Positions 45,157 to 53,159 of a stretch of 64,000 nucleotides of DNA are shown piece by piece. Each line of letters begins with the position of its first letter. Position 1 is the stretch's first letter. The stretch spans positions 2,728,001 through 2,792,000 of the forward strand of contig NZ_AP022565.1 of assembly GCF_010727325.1 (NCBI RefSeq), in the 5' to 3' direction. This DNA comes from Mycolicibacterium alvei (GTDB taxonomy: Bacteria; Actinomycetota; Actinomycetes; Mycobacteriales; Mycobacteriaceae). The position numbers and the translations under genes were made by a program. Below the pieces are notes generated by a model that saw only the letters and a list, made by a program, of their open reading frames with translations, searched no databases and was not told where the DNA came from.

Positions 45157-45606
45157 ATGGCTGACGACCGCATGCGGCCACCGTGGTGGCTGAAGTACGT
45201 CAACAAGGTGATGATCGGGCTGAACAAGCTCGGCGTCGGCGGTGACAAGGGTCCGGTGGTGCTGACCGTGCCGGGCCGCAAGTCCGGGAAACCCCGGTCG
45301 ACGCCGGTGACGCCGATGACCGTCGACGGGCACCGCTACATCGTCAGCGGGCTGCCGAAGGGCGACTGGGCCGCCAATGCCCGCGCGGCCGGTGCGGCCA
45401 CGGTGCACCAGGGCCGTCGTGACCAGCGGGTACGGATGGTGGAAATGCCCGTCGAGCAGGCCCGCCCGCTGCTACGCCAATTCCCGATCCTGGTGCCGAC
45501 GGGGGTGGGTTTCATGCGCAACCTCGGACTGGTGACCGGGCCCCACCCCGACGAATTCGAGGCCCTGGCCGGACGCTGCCCGGTGTTCCGGCTGGACCCG
45601 ATCTGA
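45157..45606 (+). CDS. F420H2-dependent nitroreductase/quinone reductase family (Ddn-like)
   Basis: A 149-residue split-barrel protein of the deazaflavin-dependent nitroreductase family: LTVPGRKSGKPRSTPVTPM at about 36-54, RYIVSGLPKGDWAANARAAG at about 60-79. Relatives reduce quinones and nitro compounds with F420H2. It is the third gene of the sigma-HAD-reductase run. Its 3' end is convergent with the small lipoprotein gene, only 9 bp away. Confidence 0.85.
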   Translation: MADDRMRPPWWLKYVNKVMIGLNKLGVGGDKGPVVLTVPGRKSGKPRSTPVTPMTVDGHRYIVSGLPKGDWAANARAAGAATVHQGRRDQRVRMVEMPVEQARPLLRQFPILVPTGVGFMRNLGLVTGPHPDEFEALAGRCPVFRLDPI

Positions 45607-45615
45607 CCCGTCAGC

Positions 45616-45891
45616 TCACAGGTGCGGGGCCTCCTTGATCTTGGAGTCCTGCTTGCCCACGGTCTGGCAGAAGGTCTGCGCCGCCAACCGCGTTCCGGTG
45701 ATCTCCAGCTGCGAGGCGTCCGCGCCCTTCTCGTCCTTGAGCATCTTGGCCACCGCGTCGTTCTGCGTCTTCTCGTCCTGGCCGATGAAGTCCTTGCACT
45801 TGGTGTCCCCGCCGGTGATCGCGGGTGAACATCCGACGAGCACCGAACCCGCAACCGCACCCGCCATCAACACCTTTGCCAACTTCGTCAT
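45616..45891 (-). CDS. Small putative lipoprotein
   Basis: A 91-residue protein: basic start, hydrophobic core and lipobox LVGC with C21. The mature part is charged and has two cysteines (KCKDF and TFCQT) that could pair. KCKDFIGQDEKTQNDAVAKML faintly recalls HdeA-like acid-stress chaperones, but I would not assert that. The ATG at 45891 is 110 bp from the divergent menB start. Confidence 0.75.
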   Translation of the reverse strand: MTKLAKVLMAGAVAGSVLVGCSPAITGGDTKCKDFIGQDEKTQNDAVAKMLKDEKGADASQLEITGTRLAAQTFCQTVGKQDSKIKEAPHL

Positions 45892-46001
45892 CGTGGCTCT
45901 CCCTCGTCTGGTGACGCGCCGTACGCGTCATCGCGCCGGATTTGGTACCCCGCGACGGTACCTGTGAAACCTCTGGATTCGTTCGCTCTACAGTCGAGCA
46001 C

Positions 46002-46919
46002 GTGAGTGCAGACAACCCGTTCGACCCGACAGTCTGGGAGCCGGTGCCCGGCTTCGACGATCTGACCGACATCACCTACCACCGTCACGTCGCCGACGGC
46101 GCCCGGCAGCCCACGGTGCGGATCGCGTTCGACCGACCCGAGGTACGCAACGCGTTCCGGCCCCACACCGTCGACGAGCTGTACCGCGTGCTCGACCACG
46201 CCCGGATGTCCCCCGATGTCGGCGTGGTGCTGCTGACCGGCAACGGCCCGTCGGAAAAAGACGGCGGCTGGGCCTTCTGCTCCGGCGGCGATCAGCGCAT
46301 CCGCGGCCGGTCCGGCTACCAGTACGCGGACGGGGAGACCGCCGAGACCGTGGATCCGGCGCGGGCCGGGCGGCTGCACATCCTCGAGGTCCAGCGGCTC
46401 ATCCGGTTCATGCCGAAGGTGGTGATCTGCCTGGTCAACGGGTGGGCGGCCGGCGGCGGGCACAGCCTGCACGTCACGTGCGACCTGACCCTGGCCAGCC
46501 GCCAGCACGCCAAGTTCAAGCAGACCGACGCCGACGTAGGCAGCTTCGACGGCGGGTTCGGCAGCGCCTACCTGGCCCGCCAGACCGGCCAGAAGTTCGC
46601 CCGCGAGATCTTCTTCCTGGGCCGCGCCTACGACGCCGAGACCATGTATCAGATGGGCGCGGTGAACGACGTCGTCGACCACGCTGACCTGGAGTCCGTC
46701 GGTCTGCAGTGGGCCGCCGAGATCAACGGCAAGTCACCGCAGGCCATCCGGATGCTGAAGTTCTCGTTCAACCTGATCGACGACGGCCTGGTGGGCCAGC
46801 AGGTGTTCGCCGGGGAGGCCACCCGCTTGGCCTACATGACCGACGAGGCCGTCGAGGGCCGGGATTCCTTCCTGGAGAAGCGCGACCCGGACTGGAGCGG
46901 TTTCCCGCGCTACTTCTGA
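46002..46919 (+). CDS. menB: Naphthoate synthase (DHNA-CoA synthase) MenB
   Basis: Crotonase-fold enzyme, 305 residues, nearly colinear with Rv0548c (314). It cyclises o-succinylbenzoyl-CoA to 1,4-dihydroxy-2-naphthoyl-CoA. Active-site landmarks: CSGGDQRIRG (about 93-102), NGWAAGGGHS, and QTDADVGSFDGG with D176 and S181 at the positions of M. tuberculosis D185 and S190. The start is GTG at 46002 (VSADNPFD), matching the conserved DNPFD; the upstream extension is unsupported. It is a single-gene unit ended by a hairpin at 46922-46970. Confidence 0.95.
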   Translation: MSADNPFDPTVWEPVPGFDDLTDITYHRHVADGARQPTVRIAFDRPEVRNAFRPHTVDELYRVLDHARMSPDVGVVLLTGNGPSEKDGGWAFCSGGDQRIRGRSGYQYADGETAETVDPARAGRLHILEVQRLIRFMPKVVICLVNGWAAGGGHSLHVTCDLTLASRQHAKFKQTDADVGSFDGGFGSAYLARQTGQKFAREIFFLGRAYDAETMYQMGAVNDVVDHADLESVGLQWAAEINGKSPQAIRMLKFSFNLIDDGLVGQQVFAGEATRLAYMTDEAVEGRDSFLEKRDPDWSGFPRYF

Positions 46920-46921
46920 GT

Positions 46922-46970
46922 GATTTGGGTGCGTTTGGTAACGGTCAGCGACACCAGACGCACCCAAATC
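46922..46970. terminator. Hairpin between menB and the PPOX gene
   Basis: GATTTGGGTGCGTTTGGT (46922-46939) pairs with ACCAGACGCACCCAAATC (46953-46970), 17 of 18 positions, loop 13 nt. It fills the gap between convergent stops at 46919 and 46977, so it can serve both. Confidence 0.8.
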
Positions 46971-46976
46971 GCGGGG

Positions 46977-47477
46977 TCAGAACCGGAAAGCAGTCTGACC
47001 GTGCGGGGATTTCGCGAACGCCAGCACCTTCGCCGGGGTGACCCGGTAGACGATCGCGGCCTGACCCTGCGGTTCGAAAACCTCGTCGTCGCAGTCGAAG
47101 TCCCAATCGTCACCGTATTTCGCCCGGTAGGCGTCGGCGAGCGCCTTCAGCCGGTCACGTCCGGTCACGCGCGCGGCGGTGCCCTCGACCACGACGTCGA
47201 GGCCGGAGTTCCACGTATTGGTTCCGGTGGTGACGACGACGTCCGTGCCGGCCTGCAGGTTGTGGGCCTTCTGTTCGGTGGACCCGGTGCAGAACACGAA
47301 CGTGTCGTCGACCCACACCCCGACCAACGGCGTGACGTGGGGTCGCCCGTCGCCGCGCACGGTCGTGAGCCAGTACAGGCCGGCCGCGGCGAGAGCGCCC
47401 GCGGTGGACTCCCAACTCGTCGCCTCGGTCGCCTCACTGAAGCGCTGGTCAAGCTTGCCGGTGATCGTCATAGCCAT
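46977..47477 (-). CDS. Pyridoxamine 5'-phosphate oxidase-family (split-barrel) protein
   Basis: A 166-residue FMN/F420-binding split-barrel protein: YWLTTVRGDGRPHVTPLVGVWVDD (about 35-58), FCTGSTEQKAHNL, and a C-terminal W/F-rich stretch. Relatives bind flavin, F420 or heme; the substrate is unknown. The ATG at 47477 was chosen over upstream options since MAMTITGKLDQRF is the usual type of N-terminus. It is divergent from the SDR gene (59 bp). Confidence 0.83.
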   Translation of the reverse strand: MAMTITGKLDQRFSEATEATSWESTAGALAAAGLYWLTTVRGDGRPHVTPLVGVWVDDTFVFCTGSTEQKAHNLQAGTDVVVTTGTNTWNSGLDVVVEGTAARVTGRDRLKALADAYRAKYGDDWDFDCDDEVFEPQGQAAIVYRVTPAKVLAFAKSPHGQTAFRF

Positions 47478-47536
47478 ATCGACTCGGGAGGCGCCCACAA
47501 GTCATCGCAGAAAGGTAGGCGACCTAAACTCACCGC

Positions 47537-48406
47537 ATGAGTAAGAACCCGCTGCGTCGGCTGTCCGAACAGGTGCTGCTGACCAGCATGCGTCCGCCAC
47601 TGACCGAACGGCTACAGGCCCGTGCCGACATCGACGTCGCAGGCAAGCGGATCCTGTTGACCGGCGCCTCGTCGGGTATCGGCGAGGCTGCGGCCGAGAA
47701 GTTCGCCGCGAAGGGCGCGACCGTGGTCGCGGTGGCCCGCCGCCAGGAACTGCTCGAGGATCTGGTCGGACGGATCTCCGCCAAGGGCGGCGACGCCCGC
47801 GCCCATGCGGTCGACCTGTCCGACCTGGACGCCGTCGACGAGTTGGTGGCCACCGTGGAACGCGACCTGGGCGGCGTCGACATCCTGATCAACAATGCGG
47901 GCCGTTCGATCCGGCGTCCGCTGGCCGAATCGCTGGAGCGCTGGCACGACGTCGAACGCACCATGACGCTCAACTACTACTCCCCGCTGCGGCTCATCCG
48001 CGGACTGGCCCCGGGCATGCGCGAGCGTCGCGACGGGCACATCATCAACGTCGCCACCTGGGGCGTGATGAACGAATCCTCGCCGCTGTTCGCCGTGTAC
48101 AACGCCTCCAAGGCGGCCCTGGCCGCGGTCAGCCGGGTCATCGAAACCGAATGGGCCGCCGTCGGTGTGCATTCCACGACGCTGTACTACCCGTTGGTGA
48201 AGACCCCGATGATCGCCCCCACCCGCGCCTATGACGGGCTGCCCGGACTGTCTGCCGCCGAGGCCGCCGAGTGGATGCTCACCGCGGTGCGCACCCGCCC
48301 GGTTCAGATCGCACCGCGAATGGCGGTGACGGCCAAGGCCCTCAACACCGTGGCACCCGGACTGGTCGACGCCGTGATGAAACGGCAACGGGTCCAGCCG
48401 GTCTGA
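47537..48406 (+). CDS. Short-chain dehydrogenase/reductase (Rv0547c-like)
   Basis: Classical SDR of 289 residues. NAD(P)-binding TGASSGIG at 42-49, NNAG at 119-122, YNASK with Y188 and K192. The Ser usually found about 13 residues before Tyr appears to be Thr174/Trp175 in NVATWG, as I recall for Rv0547c. Substrate unknown; the hydrophobic N-terminus suggests lipid metabolism. It is followed at 45 bp by the VOC gene, in the M. tuberculosis order. Confidence 0.9.
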   Translation: MSKNPLRRLSEQVLLTSMRPPLTERLQARADIDVAGKRILLTGASSGIGEAAAEKFAAKGATVVAVARRQELLEDLVGRISAKGGDARAHAVDLSDLDAVDELVATVERDLGGVDILINNAGRSIRRPLAESLERWHDVERTMTLNYYSPLRLIRGLAPGMRERRDGHIINVATWGVMNESSPLFAVYNASKAALAAVSRVIETEWAAVGVHSTTLYYPLVKTPMIAPTRAYDGLPGLSAAEAAEWMLTAVRTRPVQIAPRMAVTAKALNTVAPGLVDAVMKRQRVQPV

Positions 48407-48451
48407 CGTGTCATGCCGCGGCCGGTCCGGCCGCGGTGGTAGACAAGGATC

Positions 48452-48823
48452 ATGGAAATCCTGGCCAGCCGGATGTTGATCCGGCCGGTCGACTACCCGA
48501 AGTCGGTCGAGTTCTACCGCGACCGGATCGGTCTGGCCATCGCGCGTGAATACGGTGCCGGCACAGTGTTTTACGCGGGGCAGTCACTGATCGAGTTGGC
48601 CGGCCACGGCGCTCCGTCGGCAGGCGGCAGTCTCTGGCTGCAGGTGCGCGACGTCTACGCCACCCAGGCCGAGCTGGAAGGCCGCGGAGTGACGATCGCC
48701 CGGCCCGCGACCCAGGAGCCGTGGGGTCTGCACGAGATGCACGTGACCGACCCCGACGGCATCACCCTGATTTTCGTCCAGGTGCCCGACACCCATCCGC
48801 TGCGCCGGGACACCCGCGACTAG
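48452..48823 (+). CDS. VOC/glyoxalase-family protein (Rv0546c-like)
   Basis: A 123-residue VOC-fold protein resembling Rv0546c: MEILASRMLIRP start, SVEFYRDRIGLAIAREYG, LIELAGHG, WGLHEMHVTDPDGITLIFV. Metal-site candidates are E48 of LIELAG, the HEMHV histidines and C-terminal acidic residues. Function likely detoxification or a dioxygenase-like role; unproven. It is convergent with DUF3349 paralogue 1 (20 bp gap). Confidence 0.9.
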   Translation: MEILASRMLIRPVDYPKSVEFYRDRIGLAIAREYGAGTVFYAGQSLIELAGHGAPSAGGSLWLQVRDVYATQAELEGRGVTIARPATQEPWGLHEMHVTDPDGITLIFVQVPDTHPLRRDTRD

Positions 48824-48843
48824 GTTTGCGCGACGAACGCTGC

Positions 48844-49149
48844 TCAGCGCGCCGGTGTCGACAGTGGCCAACCCACCGAGGCCAGCCGCGCGGCGACCTG
48901 GTTGATCTCTTCGGGGTTGGGTTCCTTCTCGATGACGTTGTGCACCGCGACGTGGATCTCGTCGTCGGTGATCGGTCGGGCCCCGTCACTGGACCGCAGG
49001 ATGTCGTGGGTGGCCTTGACGACCTCGTCCTCGGTGAGTGATCGGGTCAGCAGCGCCAGCAGCGCGAAGTGGTCCTTGTGCGGCACCCCTTCGGGATAAC
49101 CGGCACGCAGCCAGCGCAGCACGTTGTCCAGGAAGCTCGCCTCGGCCAT
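48844..49149 (-). CDS. DUF3349 protein, paralogue 1
   Basis: A 101-residue helical protein with the DUF3349 signature WLRAGYPEGVPHKDHFALLALL (about 13-34) and a C-terminal VNRVAxxLAxxGWPL-type end (INQVAARLASVGWPL). Function unknown. The ATG at 49149 was taken over the GTG at 49158. It is 10 bp after the small membrane protein on the same strand, in the likely operon pitA-membrane protein-DUF3349. A second DUF3349 gene is on the far side of pitA. Confidence 0.88.
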   Translation of the reverse strand: MAEASFLDNVLRWLRAGYPEGVPHKDHFALLALLTRSLTEDEVVKATHDILRSSDGARPITDDEIHVAVHNVIEKEPNPEEINQVAARLASVGWPLSTPAR

Positions 49150-49159
49150 GACGCTCACC

Positions 49160-49444
49160 TCACTTCGTGGGCAGGAACGGGAACAGGTCGACACCGGTGT
49201 GGTGGATGATCGTGGTCCGCGTGATCCACGCGATGGCCACCAGAATCACCACACCGACCAGGGCGAACAACGCCAGGCCGAGGAACCTCAGGGCCGCGTT
49301 GGGGGCATGGGTGGTGCCGTCGGCGTCCACACCGCCGTCACCGTTGGAGTAGGCCACGAGTCCCGCGGCGAACACCGCAGGCAGGCCGGCGCCGAGGATC
49401 AGCCCGACCACGAGAACCTTGAGAATGGCTTCCAGATAAGTCAT
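49160..49444 (-). CDS. Small two-helix membrane protein (Rv0544c-like)
   Basis: A 94-residue protein with two membrane helices (about 7-32 and 53-75) joined by a Gly/Asp-rich loop. Position just after pitA matches Rv0544c. Function unknown; an accessory to the phosphate transporter is possible given 14-bp spacing to pitA. Confidence 0.85.
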   Translation of the reverse strand: MTYLEAILKVLVVGLILGAGLPAVFAAGLVAYSNGDGGVDADGTTHAPNAALRFLGLALFALVGVVILVAIAWITRTTIIHHTGVDLFPFLPTK

Positions 49445-49458
49445 TGCGATTCCTTGTG

Positions 49459-50745
49459 TCAGACCGCAGCCTTGTCGGCCCCGGACGTTGCGGTACCGGC
49501 AGGCTTGTCACTGTTCGGGGTGGAGTTGGACGCCTCACGCAACTCGGCGGGCACCACCGAGTTGGTGGAGTGGTCCCAATCGGCGTTGACGTTGCTGGGG
49601 TCGACCTTCTGCTGCTGGGCGCGCCACCACATGTAACCGGACAGGGCGACCAGCACCAGGAAGATCAGCCCGTCACCGGCGAGCGACGAGGACGTCAGCG
49701 ACTCGATACCGTGCGACAGCCAGAAGGCCAGCGCGCCGACGAAACCCGCGGCGGGCAGCGTGACCAGCCAGGCCACGGCCATGCGGCCGGCGACCGCCCA
49801 ACGCACCTCGGCGGCGGGCTTGCCCACGCCGCTGCCCAGGATCGAACCGGTCGCCACGTGGGTGGTGGACAGGGCCATACCGGCGGCACTCGAGCTCAGG
49901 ATGATCGCGGCCGACGACGCCTCGGCCGCCAGACCCTGCGGGGATTCGATCTCCACCAGGCCCTTGCCCAGGGTGCGGATGACCCGCCAGCCGCCGATGT
50001 AGGTGCCCAGGCCGATGGCCAGCGCGCACGAGGCGATGATCCAGAACGGCAGACCGTTGTTCTTCACGTCCCCGCTGAGGTGGCCGGTGGTGATCAGGGC
50101 CAGCGCGATGACACCCATGGTCTTCTGCGCATCGTTGGTTCCGTGGGAGAGCGCGACGAGCGAGGCGGTGGCGATCTGGCCCCAGCGGAAGCCCGCTTCG
50201 CGACGCTTCTGCGCGACGTTGCGCGTGATCCGGTAGACGAGCCAGGTGCCGCAGCACGCCACCAGGCAGGCGATCACGGGTGCGGCCACCGCCGGGATGA
50301 GCACCTTCTGGCTGACGCCGGACCAGTTCACCCCGGCCAGGCCGATGGCCGCCAGGCCGGCACCGATCAGGCCACCGAACAGGGCATGCGACGAGCTCGA
50401 CGGGATACCGAACAGCCAGGTCAGCAGATTCCACAGGATGCCGCCGATCAGGCCGGCGAAGATGATCGTCAGCCCGGTCGAGGCATCGATCGAGGGGATC
50501 AGGGCTCCGGTAGTGGAGTCCTGGATCTTGAGCACCGAGCTCGTGACGGTGATCGCGACTTCGACCGACAGAAATGCACCGACCAGGTTCAACACGCCGG
50601 CGAGCAGCACCGCCGTCTTCGGCTTGAGAGCGCGGGTGGCGATCGAGGTGGCCATGGCGTTACCGGTGTCGTGAAAGCCGTTGGTGAAGTCAAAAGCCAG
50701 TGCTGTTGCTATCAATAGCACCAGGACGATCAGCTCAGAGCTCAT
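49459..50745 (-). CDS. pitA: Low-affinity inorganic phosphate transporter PitA
   Basis: A 428-residue phosphate permease similar to Rv0545c. Both PiT signature repeats are present: FDFTNGFHDTGNAMATSIATR near the N-terminus (about 19-39) and SHGTNDAQKTMG in the middle. There are ten or so membrane helices and a soluble acidic C-terminal tail. The ATG at 50745 opens MSSELIVLVLL; the extension to 50943 is unlikely. Two 11-bp direct repeats beginning GTTCACC lie 85-106 bp upstream, resembling an actinobacterial Pho box. Confidence 0.94.
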   Translation of the reverse strand: MSSELIVLVLLIATALAFDFTNGFHDTGNAMATSIATRALKPKTAVLLAGVLNLVGAFLSVEVAITVTSSVLKIQDSTTGALIPSIDASTGLTIIFAGLIGGILWNLLTWLFGIPSSSSHALFGGLIGAGLAAIGLAGVNWSGVSQKVLIPAVAAPVIACLVACCGTWLVYRITRNVAQKRREAGFRWGQIATASLVALSHGTNDAQKTMGVIALALITTGHLSGDVKNNGLPFWIIASCALAIGLGTYIGGWRVIRTLGKGLVEIESPQGLAAEASSAAIILSSSAAGMALSTTHVATGSILGSGVGKPAAEVRWAVAGRMAVAWLVTLPAAGFVGALAFWLSHGIESLTSSSLAGDGLIFLVLVALSGYMWWRAQQQKVDPSNVNADWDHSTNSVVPAELREASNSTPNSDKPAGTATSGADKAAV

Positions 50746-50829
50746 GGCGGTAATTCTGTCGGACCGCAGGTGTATTTGACCAGCCGGAAACACCTTGCTG
50801 AGCTGGTAATTCGGATAGGCTCCGGATGA

Positions 50830-50851
50830 GTTCACCCAGTGTTCACCTGCG
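50830..50851 (+). promoter_or_regulatory. Pho-box-like tandem repeat between pitA and DUF3349
   Basis: GTTCACCCAGT followed directly by GTTCACCTGCG: two 11-bp units in tandem, both starting GTTCACC. This is the layout of PhoP/RegX3-type Pho boxes in actinobacteria. It lies in the 270-bp divergent gap, so it could regulate pitA or the DUF3349-menE side. Confidence 0.5.
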
Positions 50852-51015
50852 CAACGCGCACTGTTTGCCGGGGCCATTTGCCGATCCCGGAGCAGCCGAT
50901 AAATTCGTTGCAAGCCAGAGTCGGCCGGCAGCACTACGATCAATGCCGTCTTCCGGTTCCTGTCCCGCCGAATCGGGGACAGCAGCCTCGGGGTGCACCA
51001 TCAGGAGTAGGCGCA

Positions 51016-51375
51016 GTGAACGAATTTCTCGCGAAGATCGCGGCCTGGCTGAACGCCGGGTACCCCGACGGGGTGCCCGGACCAGACCGGGTGCCGCTGT
51101 TGGCACTACTGACCCGGCGACTGACCAACGACGAAGTCAAAGCCGTCGCACGGGATCTCATCGATCGCGGTGACTTCGATCACATCGACATCGGTGTGCT
51201 GATCACCCAGATCACCGACGAACTGCCCCGCGTCCAGGATGTCGAGCGGGTCCGGGAACGACTCGCCGCCAAGGGTTGGCCGTTGGACGATCCGCGCGAA
51301 ACCGAGGGCTCGCTCGACACCGACGAAGCCCGCAACAACGGCGTCGACCCGAAAGACGCAGGGGGCCCGGCATAG
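51016..51375 (+). CDS. DUF3349 protein, paralogue 2 (Rv0543c-like)
   Basis: A 119-residue DUF3349 protein (WLNAGYPDGVPGPDRVPLLALL, about residues 10-31; ending in RERLAAKGWPL and an acidic tail). It matches Rv0543c in place, next to menE. The start is GTG at 51016 with AGGAG upstream. Its stop lies 41 bp before the likely menE start, so the pair is probably co-transcribed. Confidence 0.88.
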   Translation: MNEFLAKIAAWLNAGYPDGVPGPDRVPLLALLTRRLTNDEVKAVARDLIDRGDFDHIDIGVLITQITDELPRVQDVERVRERLAAKGWPLDDPRETEGSLDTDEARNNGVDPKDAGGPA

Positions 51376-51416
51376 CCGTCCTGCGCCCCGTCGCCGTCGG
51401 ATCCGCGACGGACACG

Positions 51417-52514
51417 TTGGCGGCGGCCCTCGACGACGTCCTGACCGGAAACGGGTCGGCGATCCTGCCGGTGCCCGCCGACGACGAACGTCAGAGGTCC
51501 CTGCTGACAACGACTTTGCGCGCCGGCGAGGAAATCGACGACGACGTTGCCGTGGTGATCTCGACCTCGGGCACCACCGGTGAACCCAAGGGCGCGATGC
51601 TGACCGCGGCGGCGTTGCGATCCAGCGCCGAGTCGACGCACGCCCGGTTGGGCGGCGCGGGGCGGTGGCTGCTCGCCCTGCCCGCCTACCACATTGCCGG
51701 CCTGCAGGTCCTGGTCCGCAGCACACTCGCAGGCACCACGCCCGTCGCTGTCTCGGCCTCCTTCGACCCGAGCGAATTACCTTCTGCGGTAGCTGCTTTG
51801 GGCAGTGGCCGACGCTACGCGTCGCTGGTGGCGGTGCAATTGGACAAGTCGCTGCGTGATCCGGGCGCGGCGGAAGCACTGGCCGACCTCGACGCCGTGC
51901 TGATCGGCGGCGGGCCCATGCCCGCGGGTGTCGCCGACCGCGCCGAGGCGGCCGGGGTGCACGTCGTGCGCACCTACGGGATGAGCGAGACCGCCGGCGG
52001 CTGCGTGTACGACGGCGTGGCGCTCGACGGGGTGAACGTGCGCGTGGACAATTCGCGCATCCTGCTCGGCGGCGCCACCGTCGCCAAGGGGTATCGCAAC
52101 ACGATCACCCCCGATCCGTTCGCCGAGCCCGACTGGTTCCGCACTGATGACCTTGGCACCGTGGATGATTCGGGCGTGTTGCGGGTCCTGGGCCGGGTCG
52201 ACGACGCGGTCAGCACCGGCGGTTTGACGGTGCTGCCACAACTGGTCGAATCGGCACTGGCCGGCCACCCGGCGATCGCCGAGTGTGCGGTGTTCGGAGT
52301 GCCCGATGAGCGGCTCGGACAGCGGGTGGCCGCCGCACTGGTCCTGACCCCCGGTTCGTCGGCCCCCGATGTGGCCGAGTTGTGTGGCCACGTGGCGCAA
52401 ACGCTGGATGCCACCGCGGCACCGCGGGAGGTGCACGTCGTCGACGAGTTACCCCGGCGCGGCATCGGCAAGGTGGACCGCCGGGCGCTCATGGCGCGAT
52501 TCGGTGAGCGATAA
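51417..52514 (+). CDS. menE: o-Succinylbenzoate-CoA ligase MenE
   Basis: ANL ligase of about 365 residues, colinear with Rv0542c (362). It activates o-succinylbenzoate to its CoA ester for MenB. P-loop STSGTTGEPKG, A5 RTYGMSETAGGCVYDG, A8-like RVLGRVDDAVSTGG, catalytic lysine in RGIGKVDRRAL. MenE is shorter than other ANL enzymes, as here. The start is uncertain: no ATG or GTG fits, and TTG at 51417 gives the right length; an upstream TTG at 51276 inside the DUF3349 gene is less likely. Confidence 0.9.
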   Translation: MAAALDDVLTGNGSAILPVPADDERQRSLLTTTLRAGEEIDDDVAVVISTSGTTGEPKGAMLTAAALRSSAESTHARLGGAGRWLLALPAYHIAGLQVLVRSTLAGTTPVAVSASFDPSELPSAVAALGSGRRYASLVAVQLDKSLRDPGAAEALADLDAVLIGGGPMPAGVADRAEAAGVHVVRTYGMSETAGGCVYDGVALDGVNVRVDNSRILLGGATVAKGYRNTITPDPFAEPDWFRTDDLGTVDDSGVLRVLGRVDDAVSTGGLTVLPQLVESALAGHPAIAECAVFGVPDERLGQRVAAALVLTPGSSAPDVAELCGHVAQTLDATAAPREVHVVDELPRRGIGKVDRRALMARFGER

Positions 52515-52544
52515 ACCATTCGCCACCGCAGGCATGATGGAGGC

Positions 52545-53159
52545 ATGCGCCGAGAAGTGACCTCAGTGGACGACCTGCGTGCCCTCGTCGGCCACCCCAC
52601 CGCGGCCGCCGTCAACAAGGTGACGGCCAGACTGTCGGAGGCACAGCAGGTCTGGCTCAAGCAGTCACCGCTGGGTTTCGTGGCCACCACCGATGCACAG
52701 GGCCGCGTCGACGTCTCCCCCAAGGGTGACCCGCCCGGTTTCGTCCACATCATCGACGACACCACGATCGCGATCCCGGAACGGCCCGGCAACCGGCGCG
52801 CCGACGGCTACCTCAACGTCCTGGAACGCCCACACGTCGGCACCGTGTTCGTCATCCCCGGCCGCGGCGACACCTTGCGGATCAACGGCACCGCGCAGAT
52901 CCTTTCCGATGCCGACTATTTCGACACCATGGCGGTGAACGGCAAGCGACCGATCCTGGCCCTGGAGATCGCCGTCGACGAGGTCTTCTTCCACTGCCCC
53001 AAGGCATTCCTGCGCTCGGACACGTGGAAGCCCGAGACCTGGAATCCGACGGCGGCGCCCTCGGTGGCCCAGATGGCCAAGGAGTTCAAACCCGATCAGA
53101 GCCGGGCCGAACTCGACGAGTACTACCGCGAGGACAATCTGCGCAAGATCCTCTACTGA
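52545..53159 (+). CDS. PPOX-class FMN-dependent flavoprotein (DR_2398-like)
   Basis: A 204-residue split-barrel flavoprotein: GFVATTDAQGRVDVSPKGDPPGFV (about 44-67), ERPGNRRADGYLNVLERPHVGTVFVIPG, and a C-terminal HCPKAFLRSDTW. That combination marks the MSMEG/DR_2398 branch of pyridoxamine-phosphate-oxidase-like proteins. Substrate unknown. The ATG at 52545 is 30 bp after menE. It overlaps the convergent GNAT gene by 7 bp. Confidence 0.87.
   Translation: MRREVTSVDDLRALVGHPTAAAVNKVTARLSEAQQVWLKQSPLGFVATTDAQGRVDVSPKGDPPGFVHIIDDTTIAIPERPGNRRADGYLNVLERPHVGTVFVIPGRGDTLRINGTAQILSDADYFDTMAVNGKRPILALEIAVDEVFFHCPKAFLRSDTWKPETWNPTAAPSVAQMAKEFKPDQSRAELDEYYREDNLRKILY

Noticed and set aside
44200..45408. 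402-residue minus-strand ORF over the HAD gene
   Set aside because: Shadow composition; the plus strand carries all four HAD motifs.
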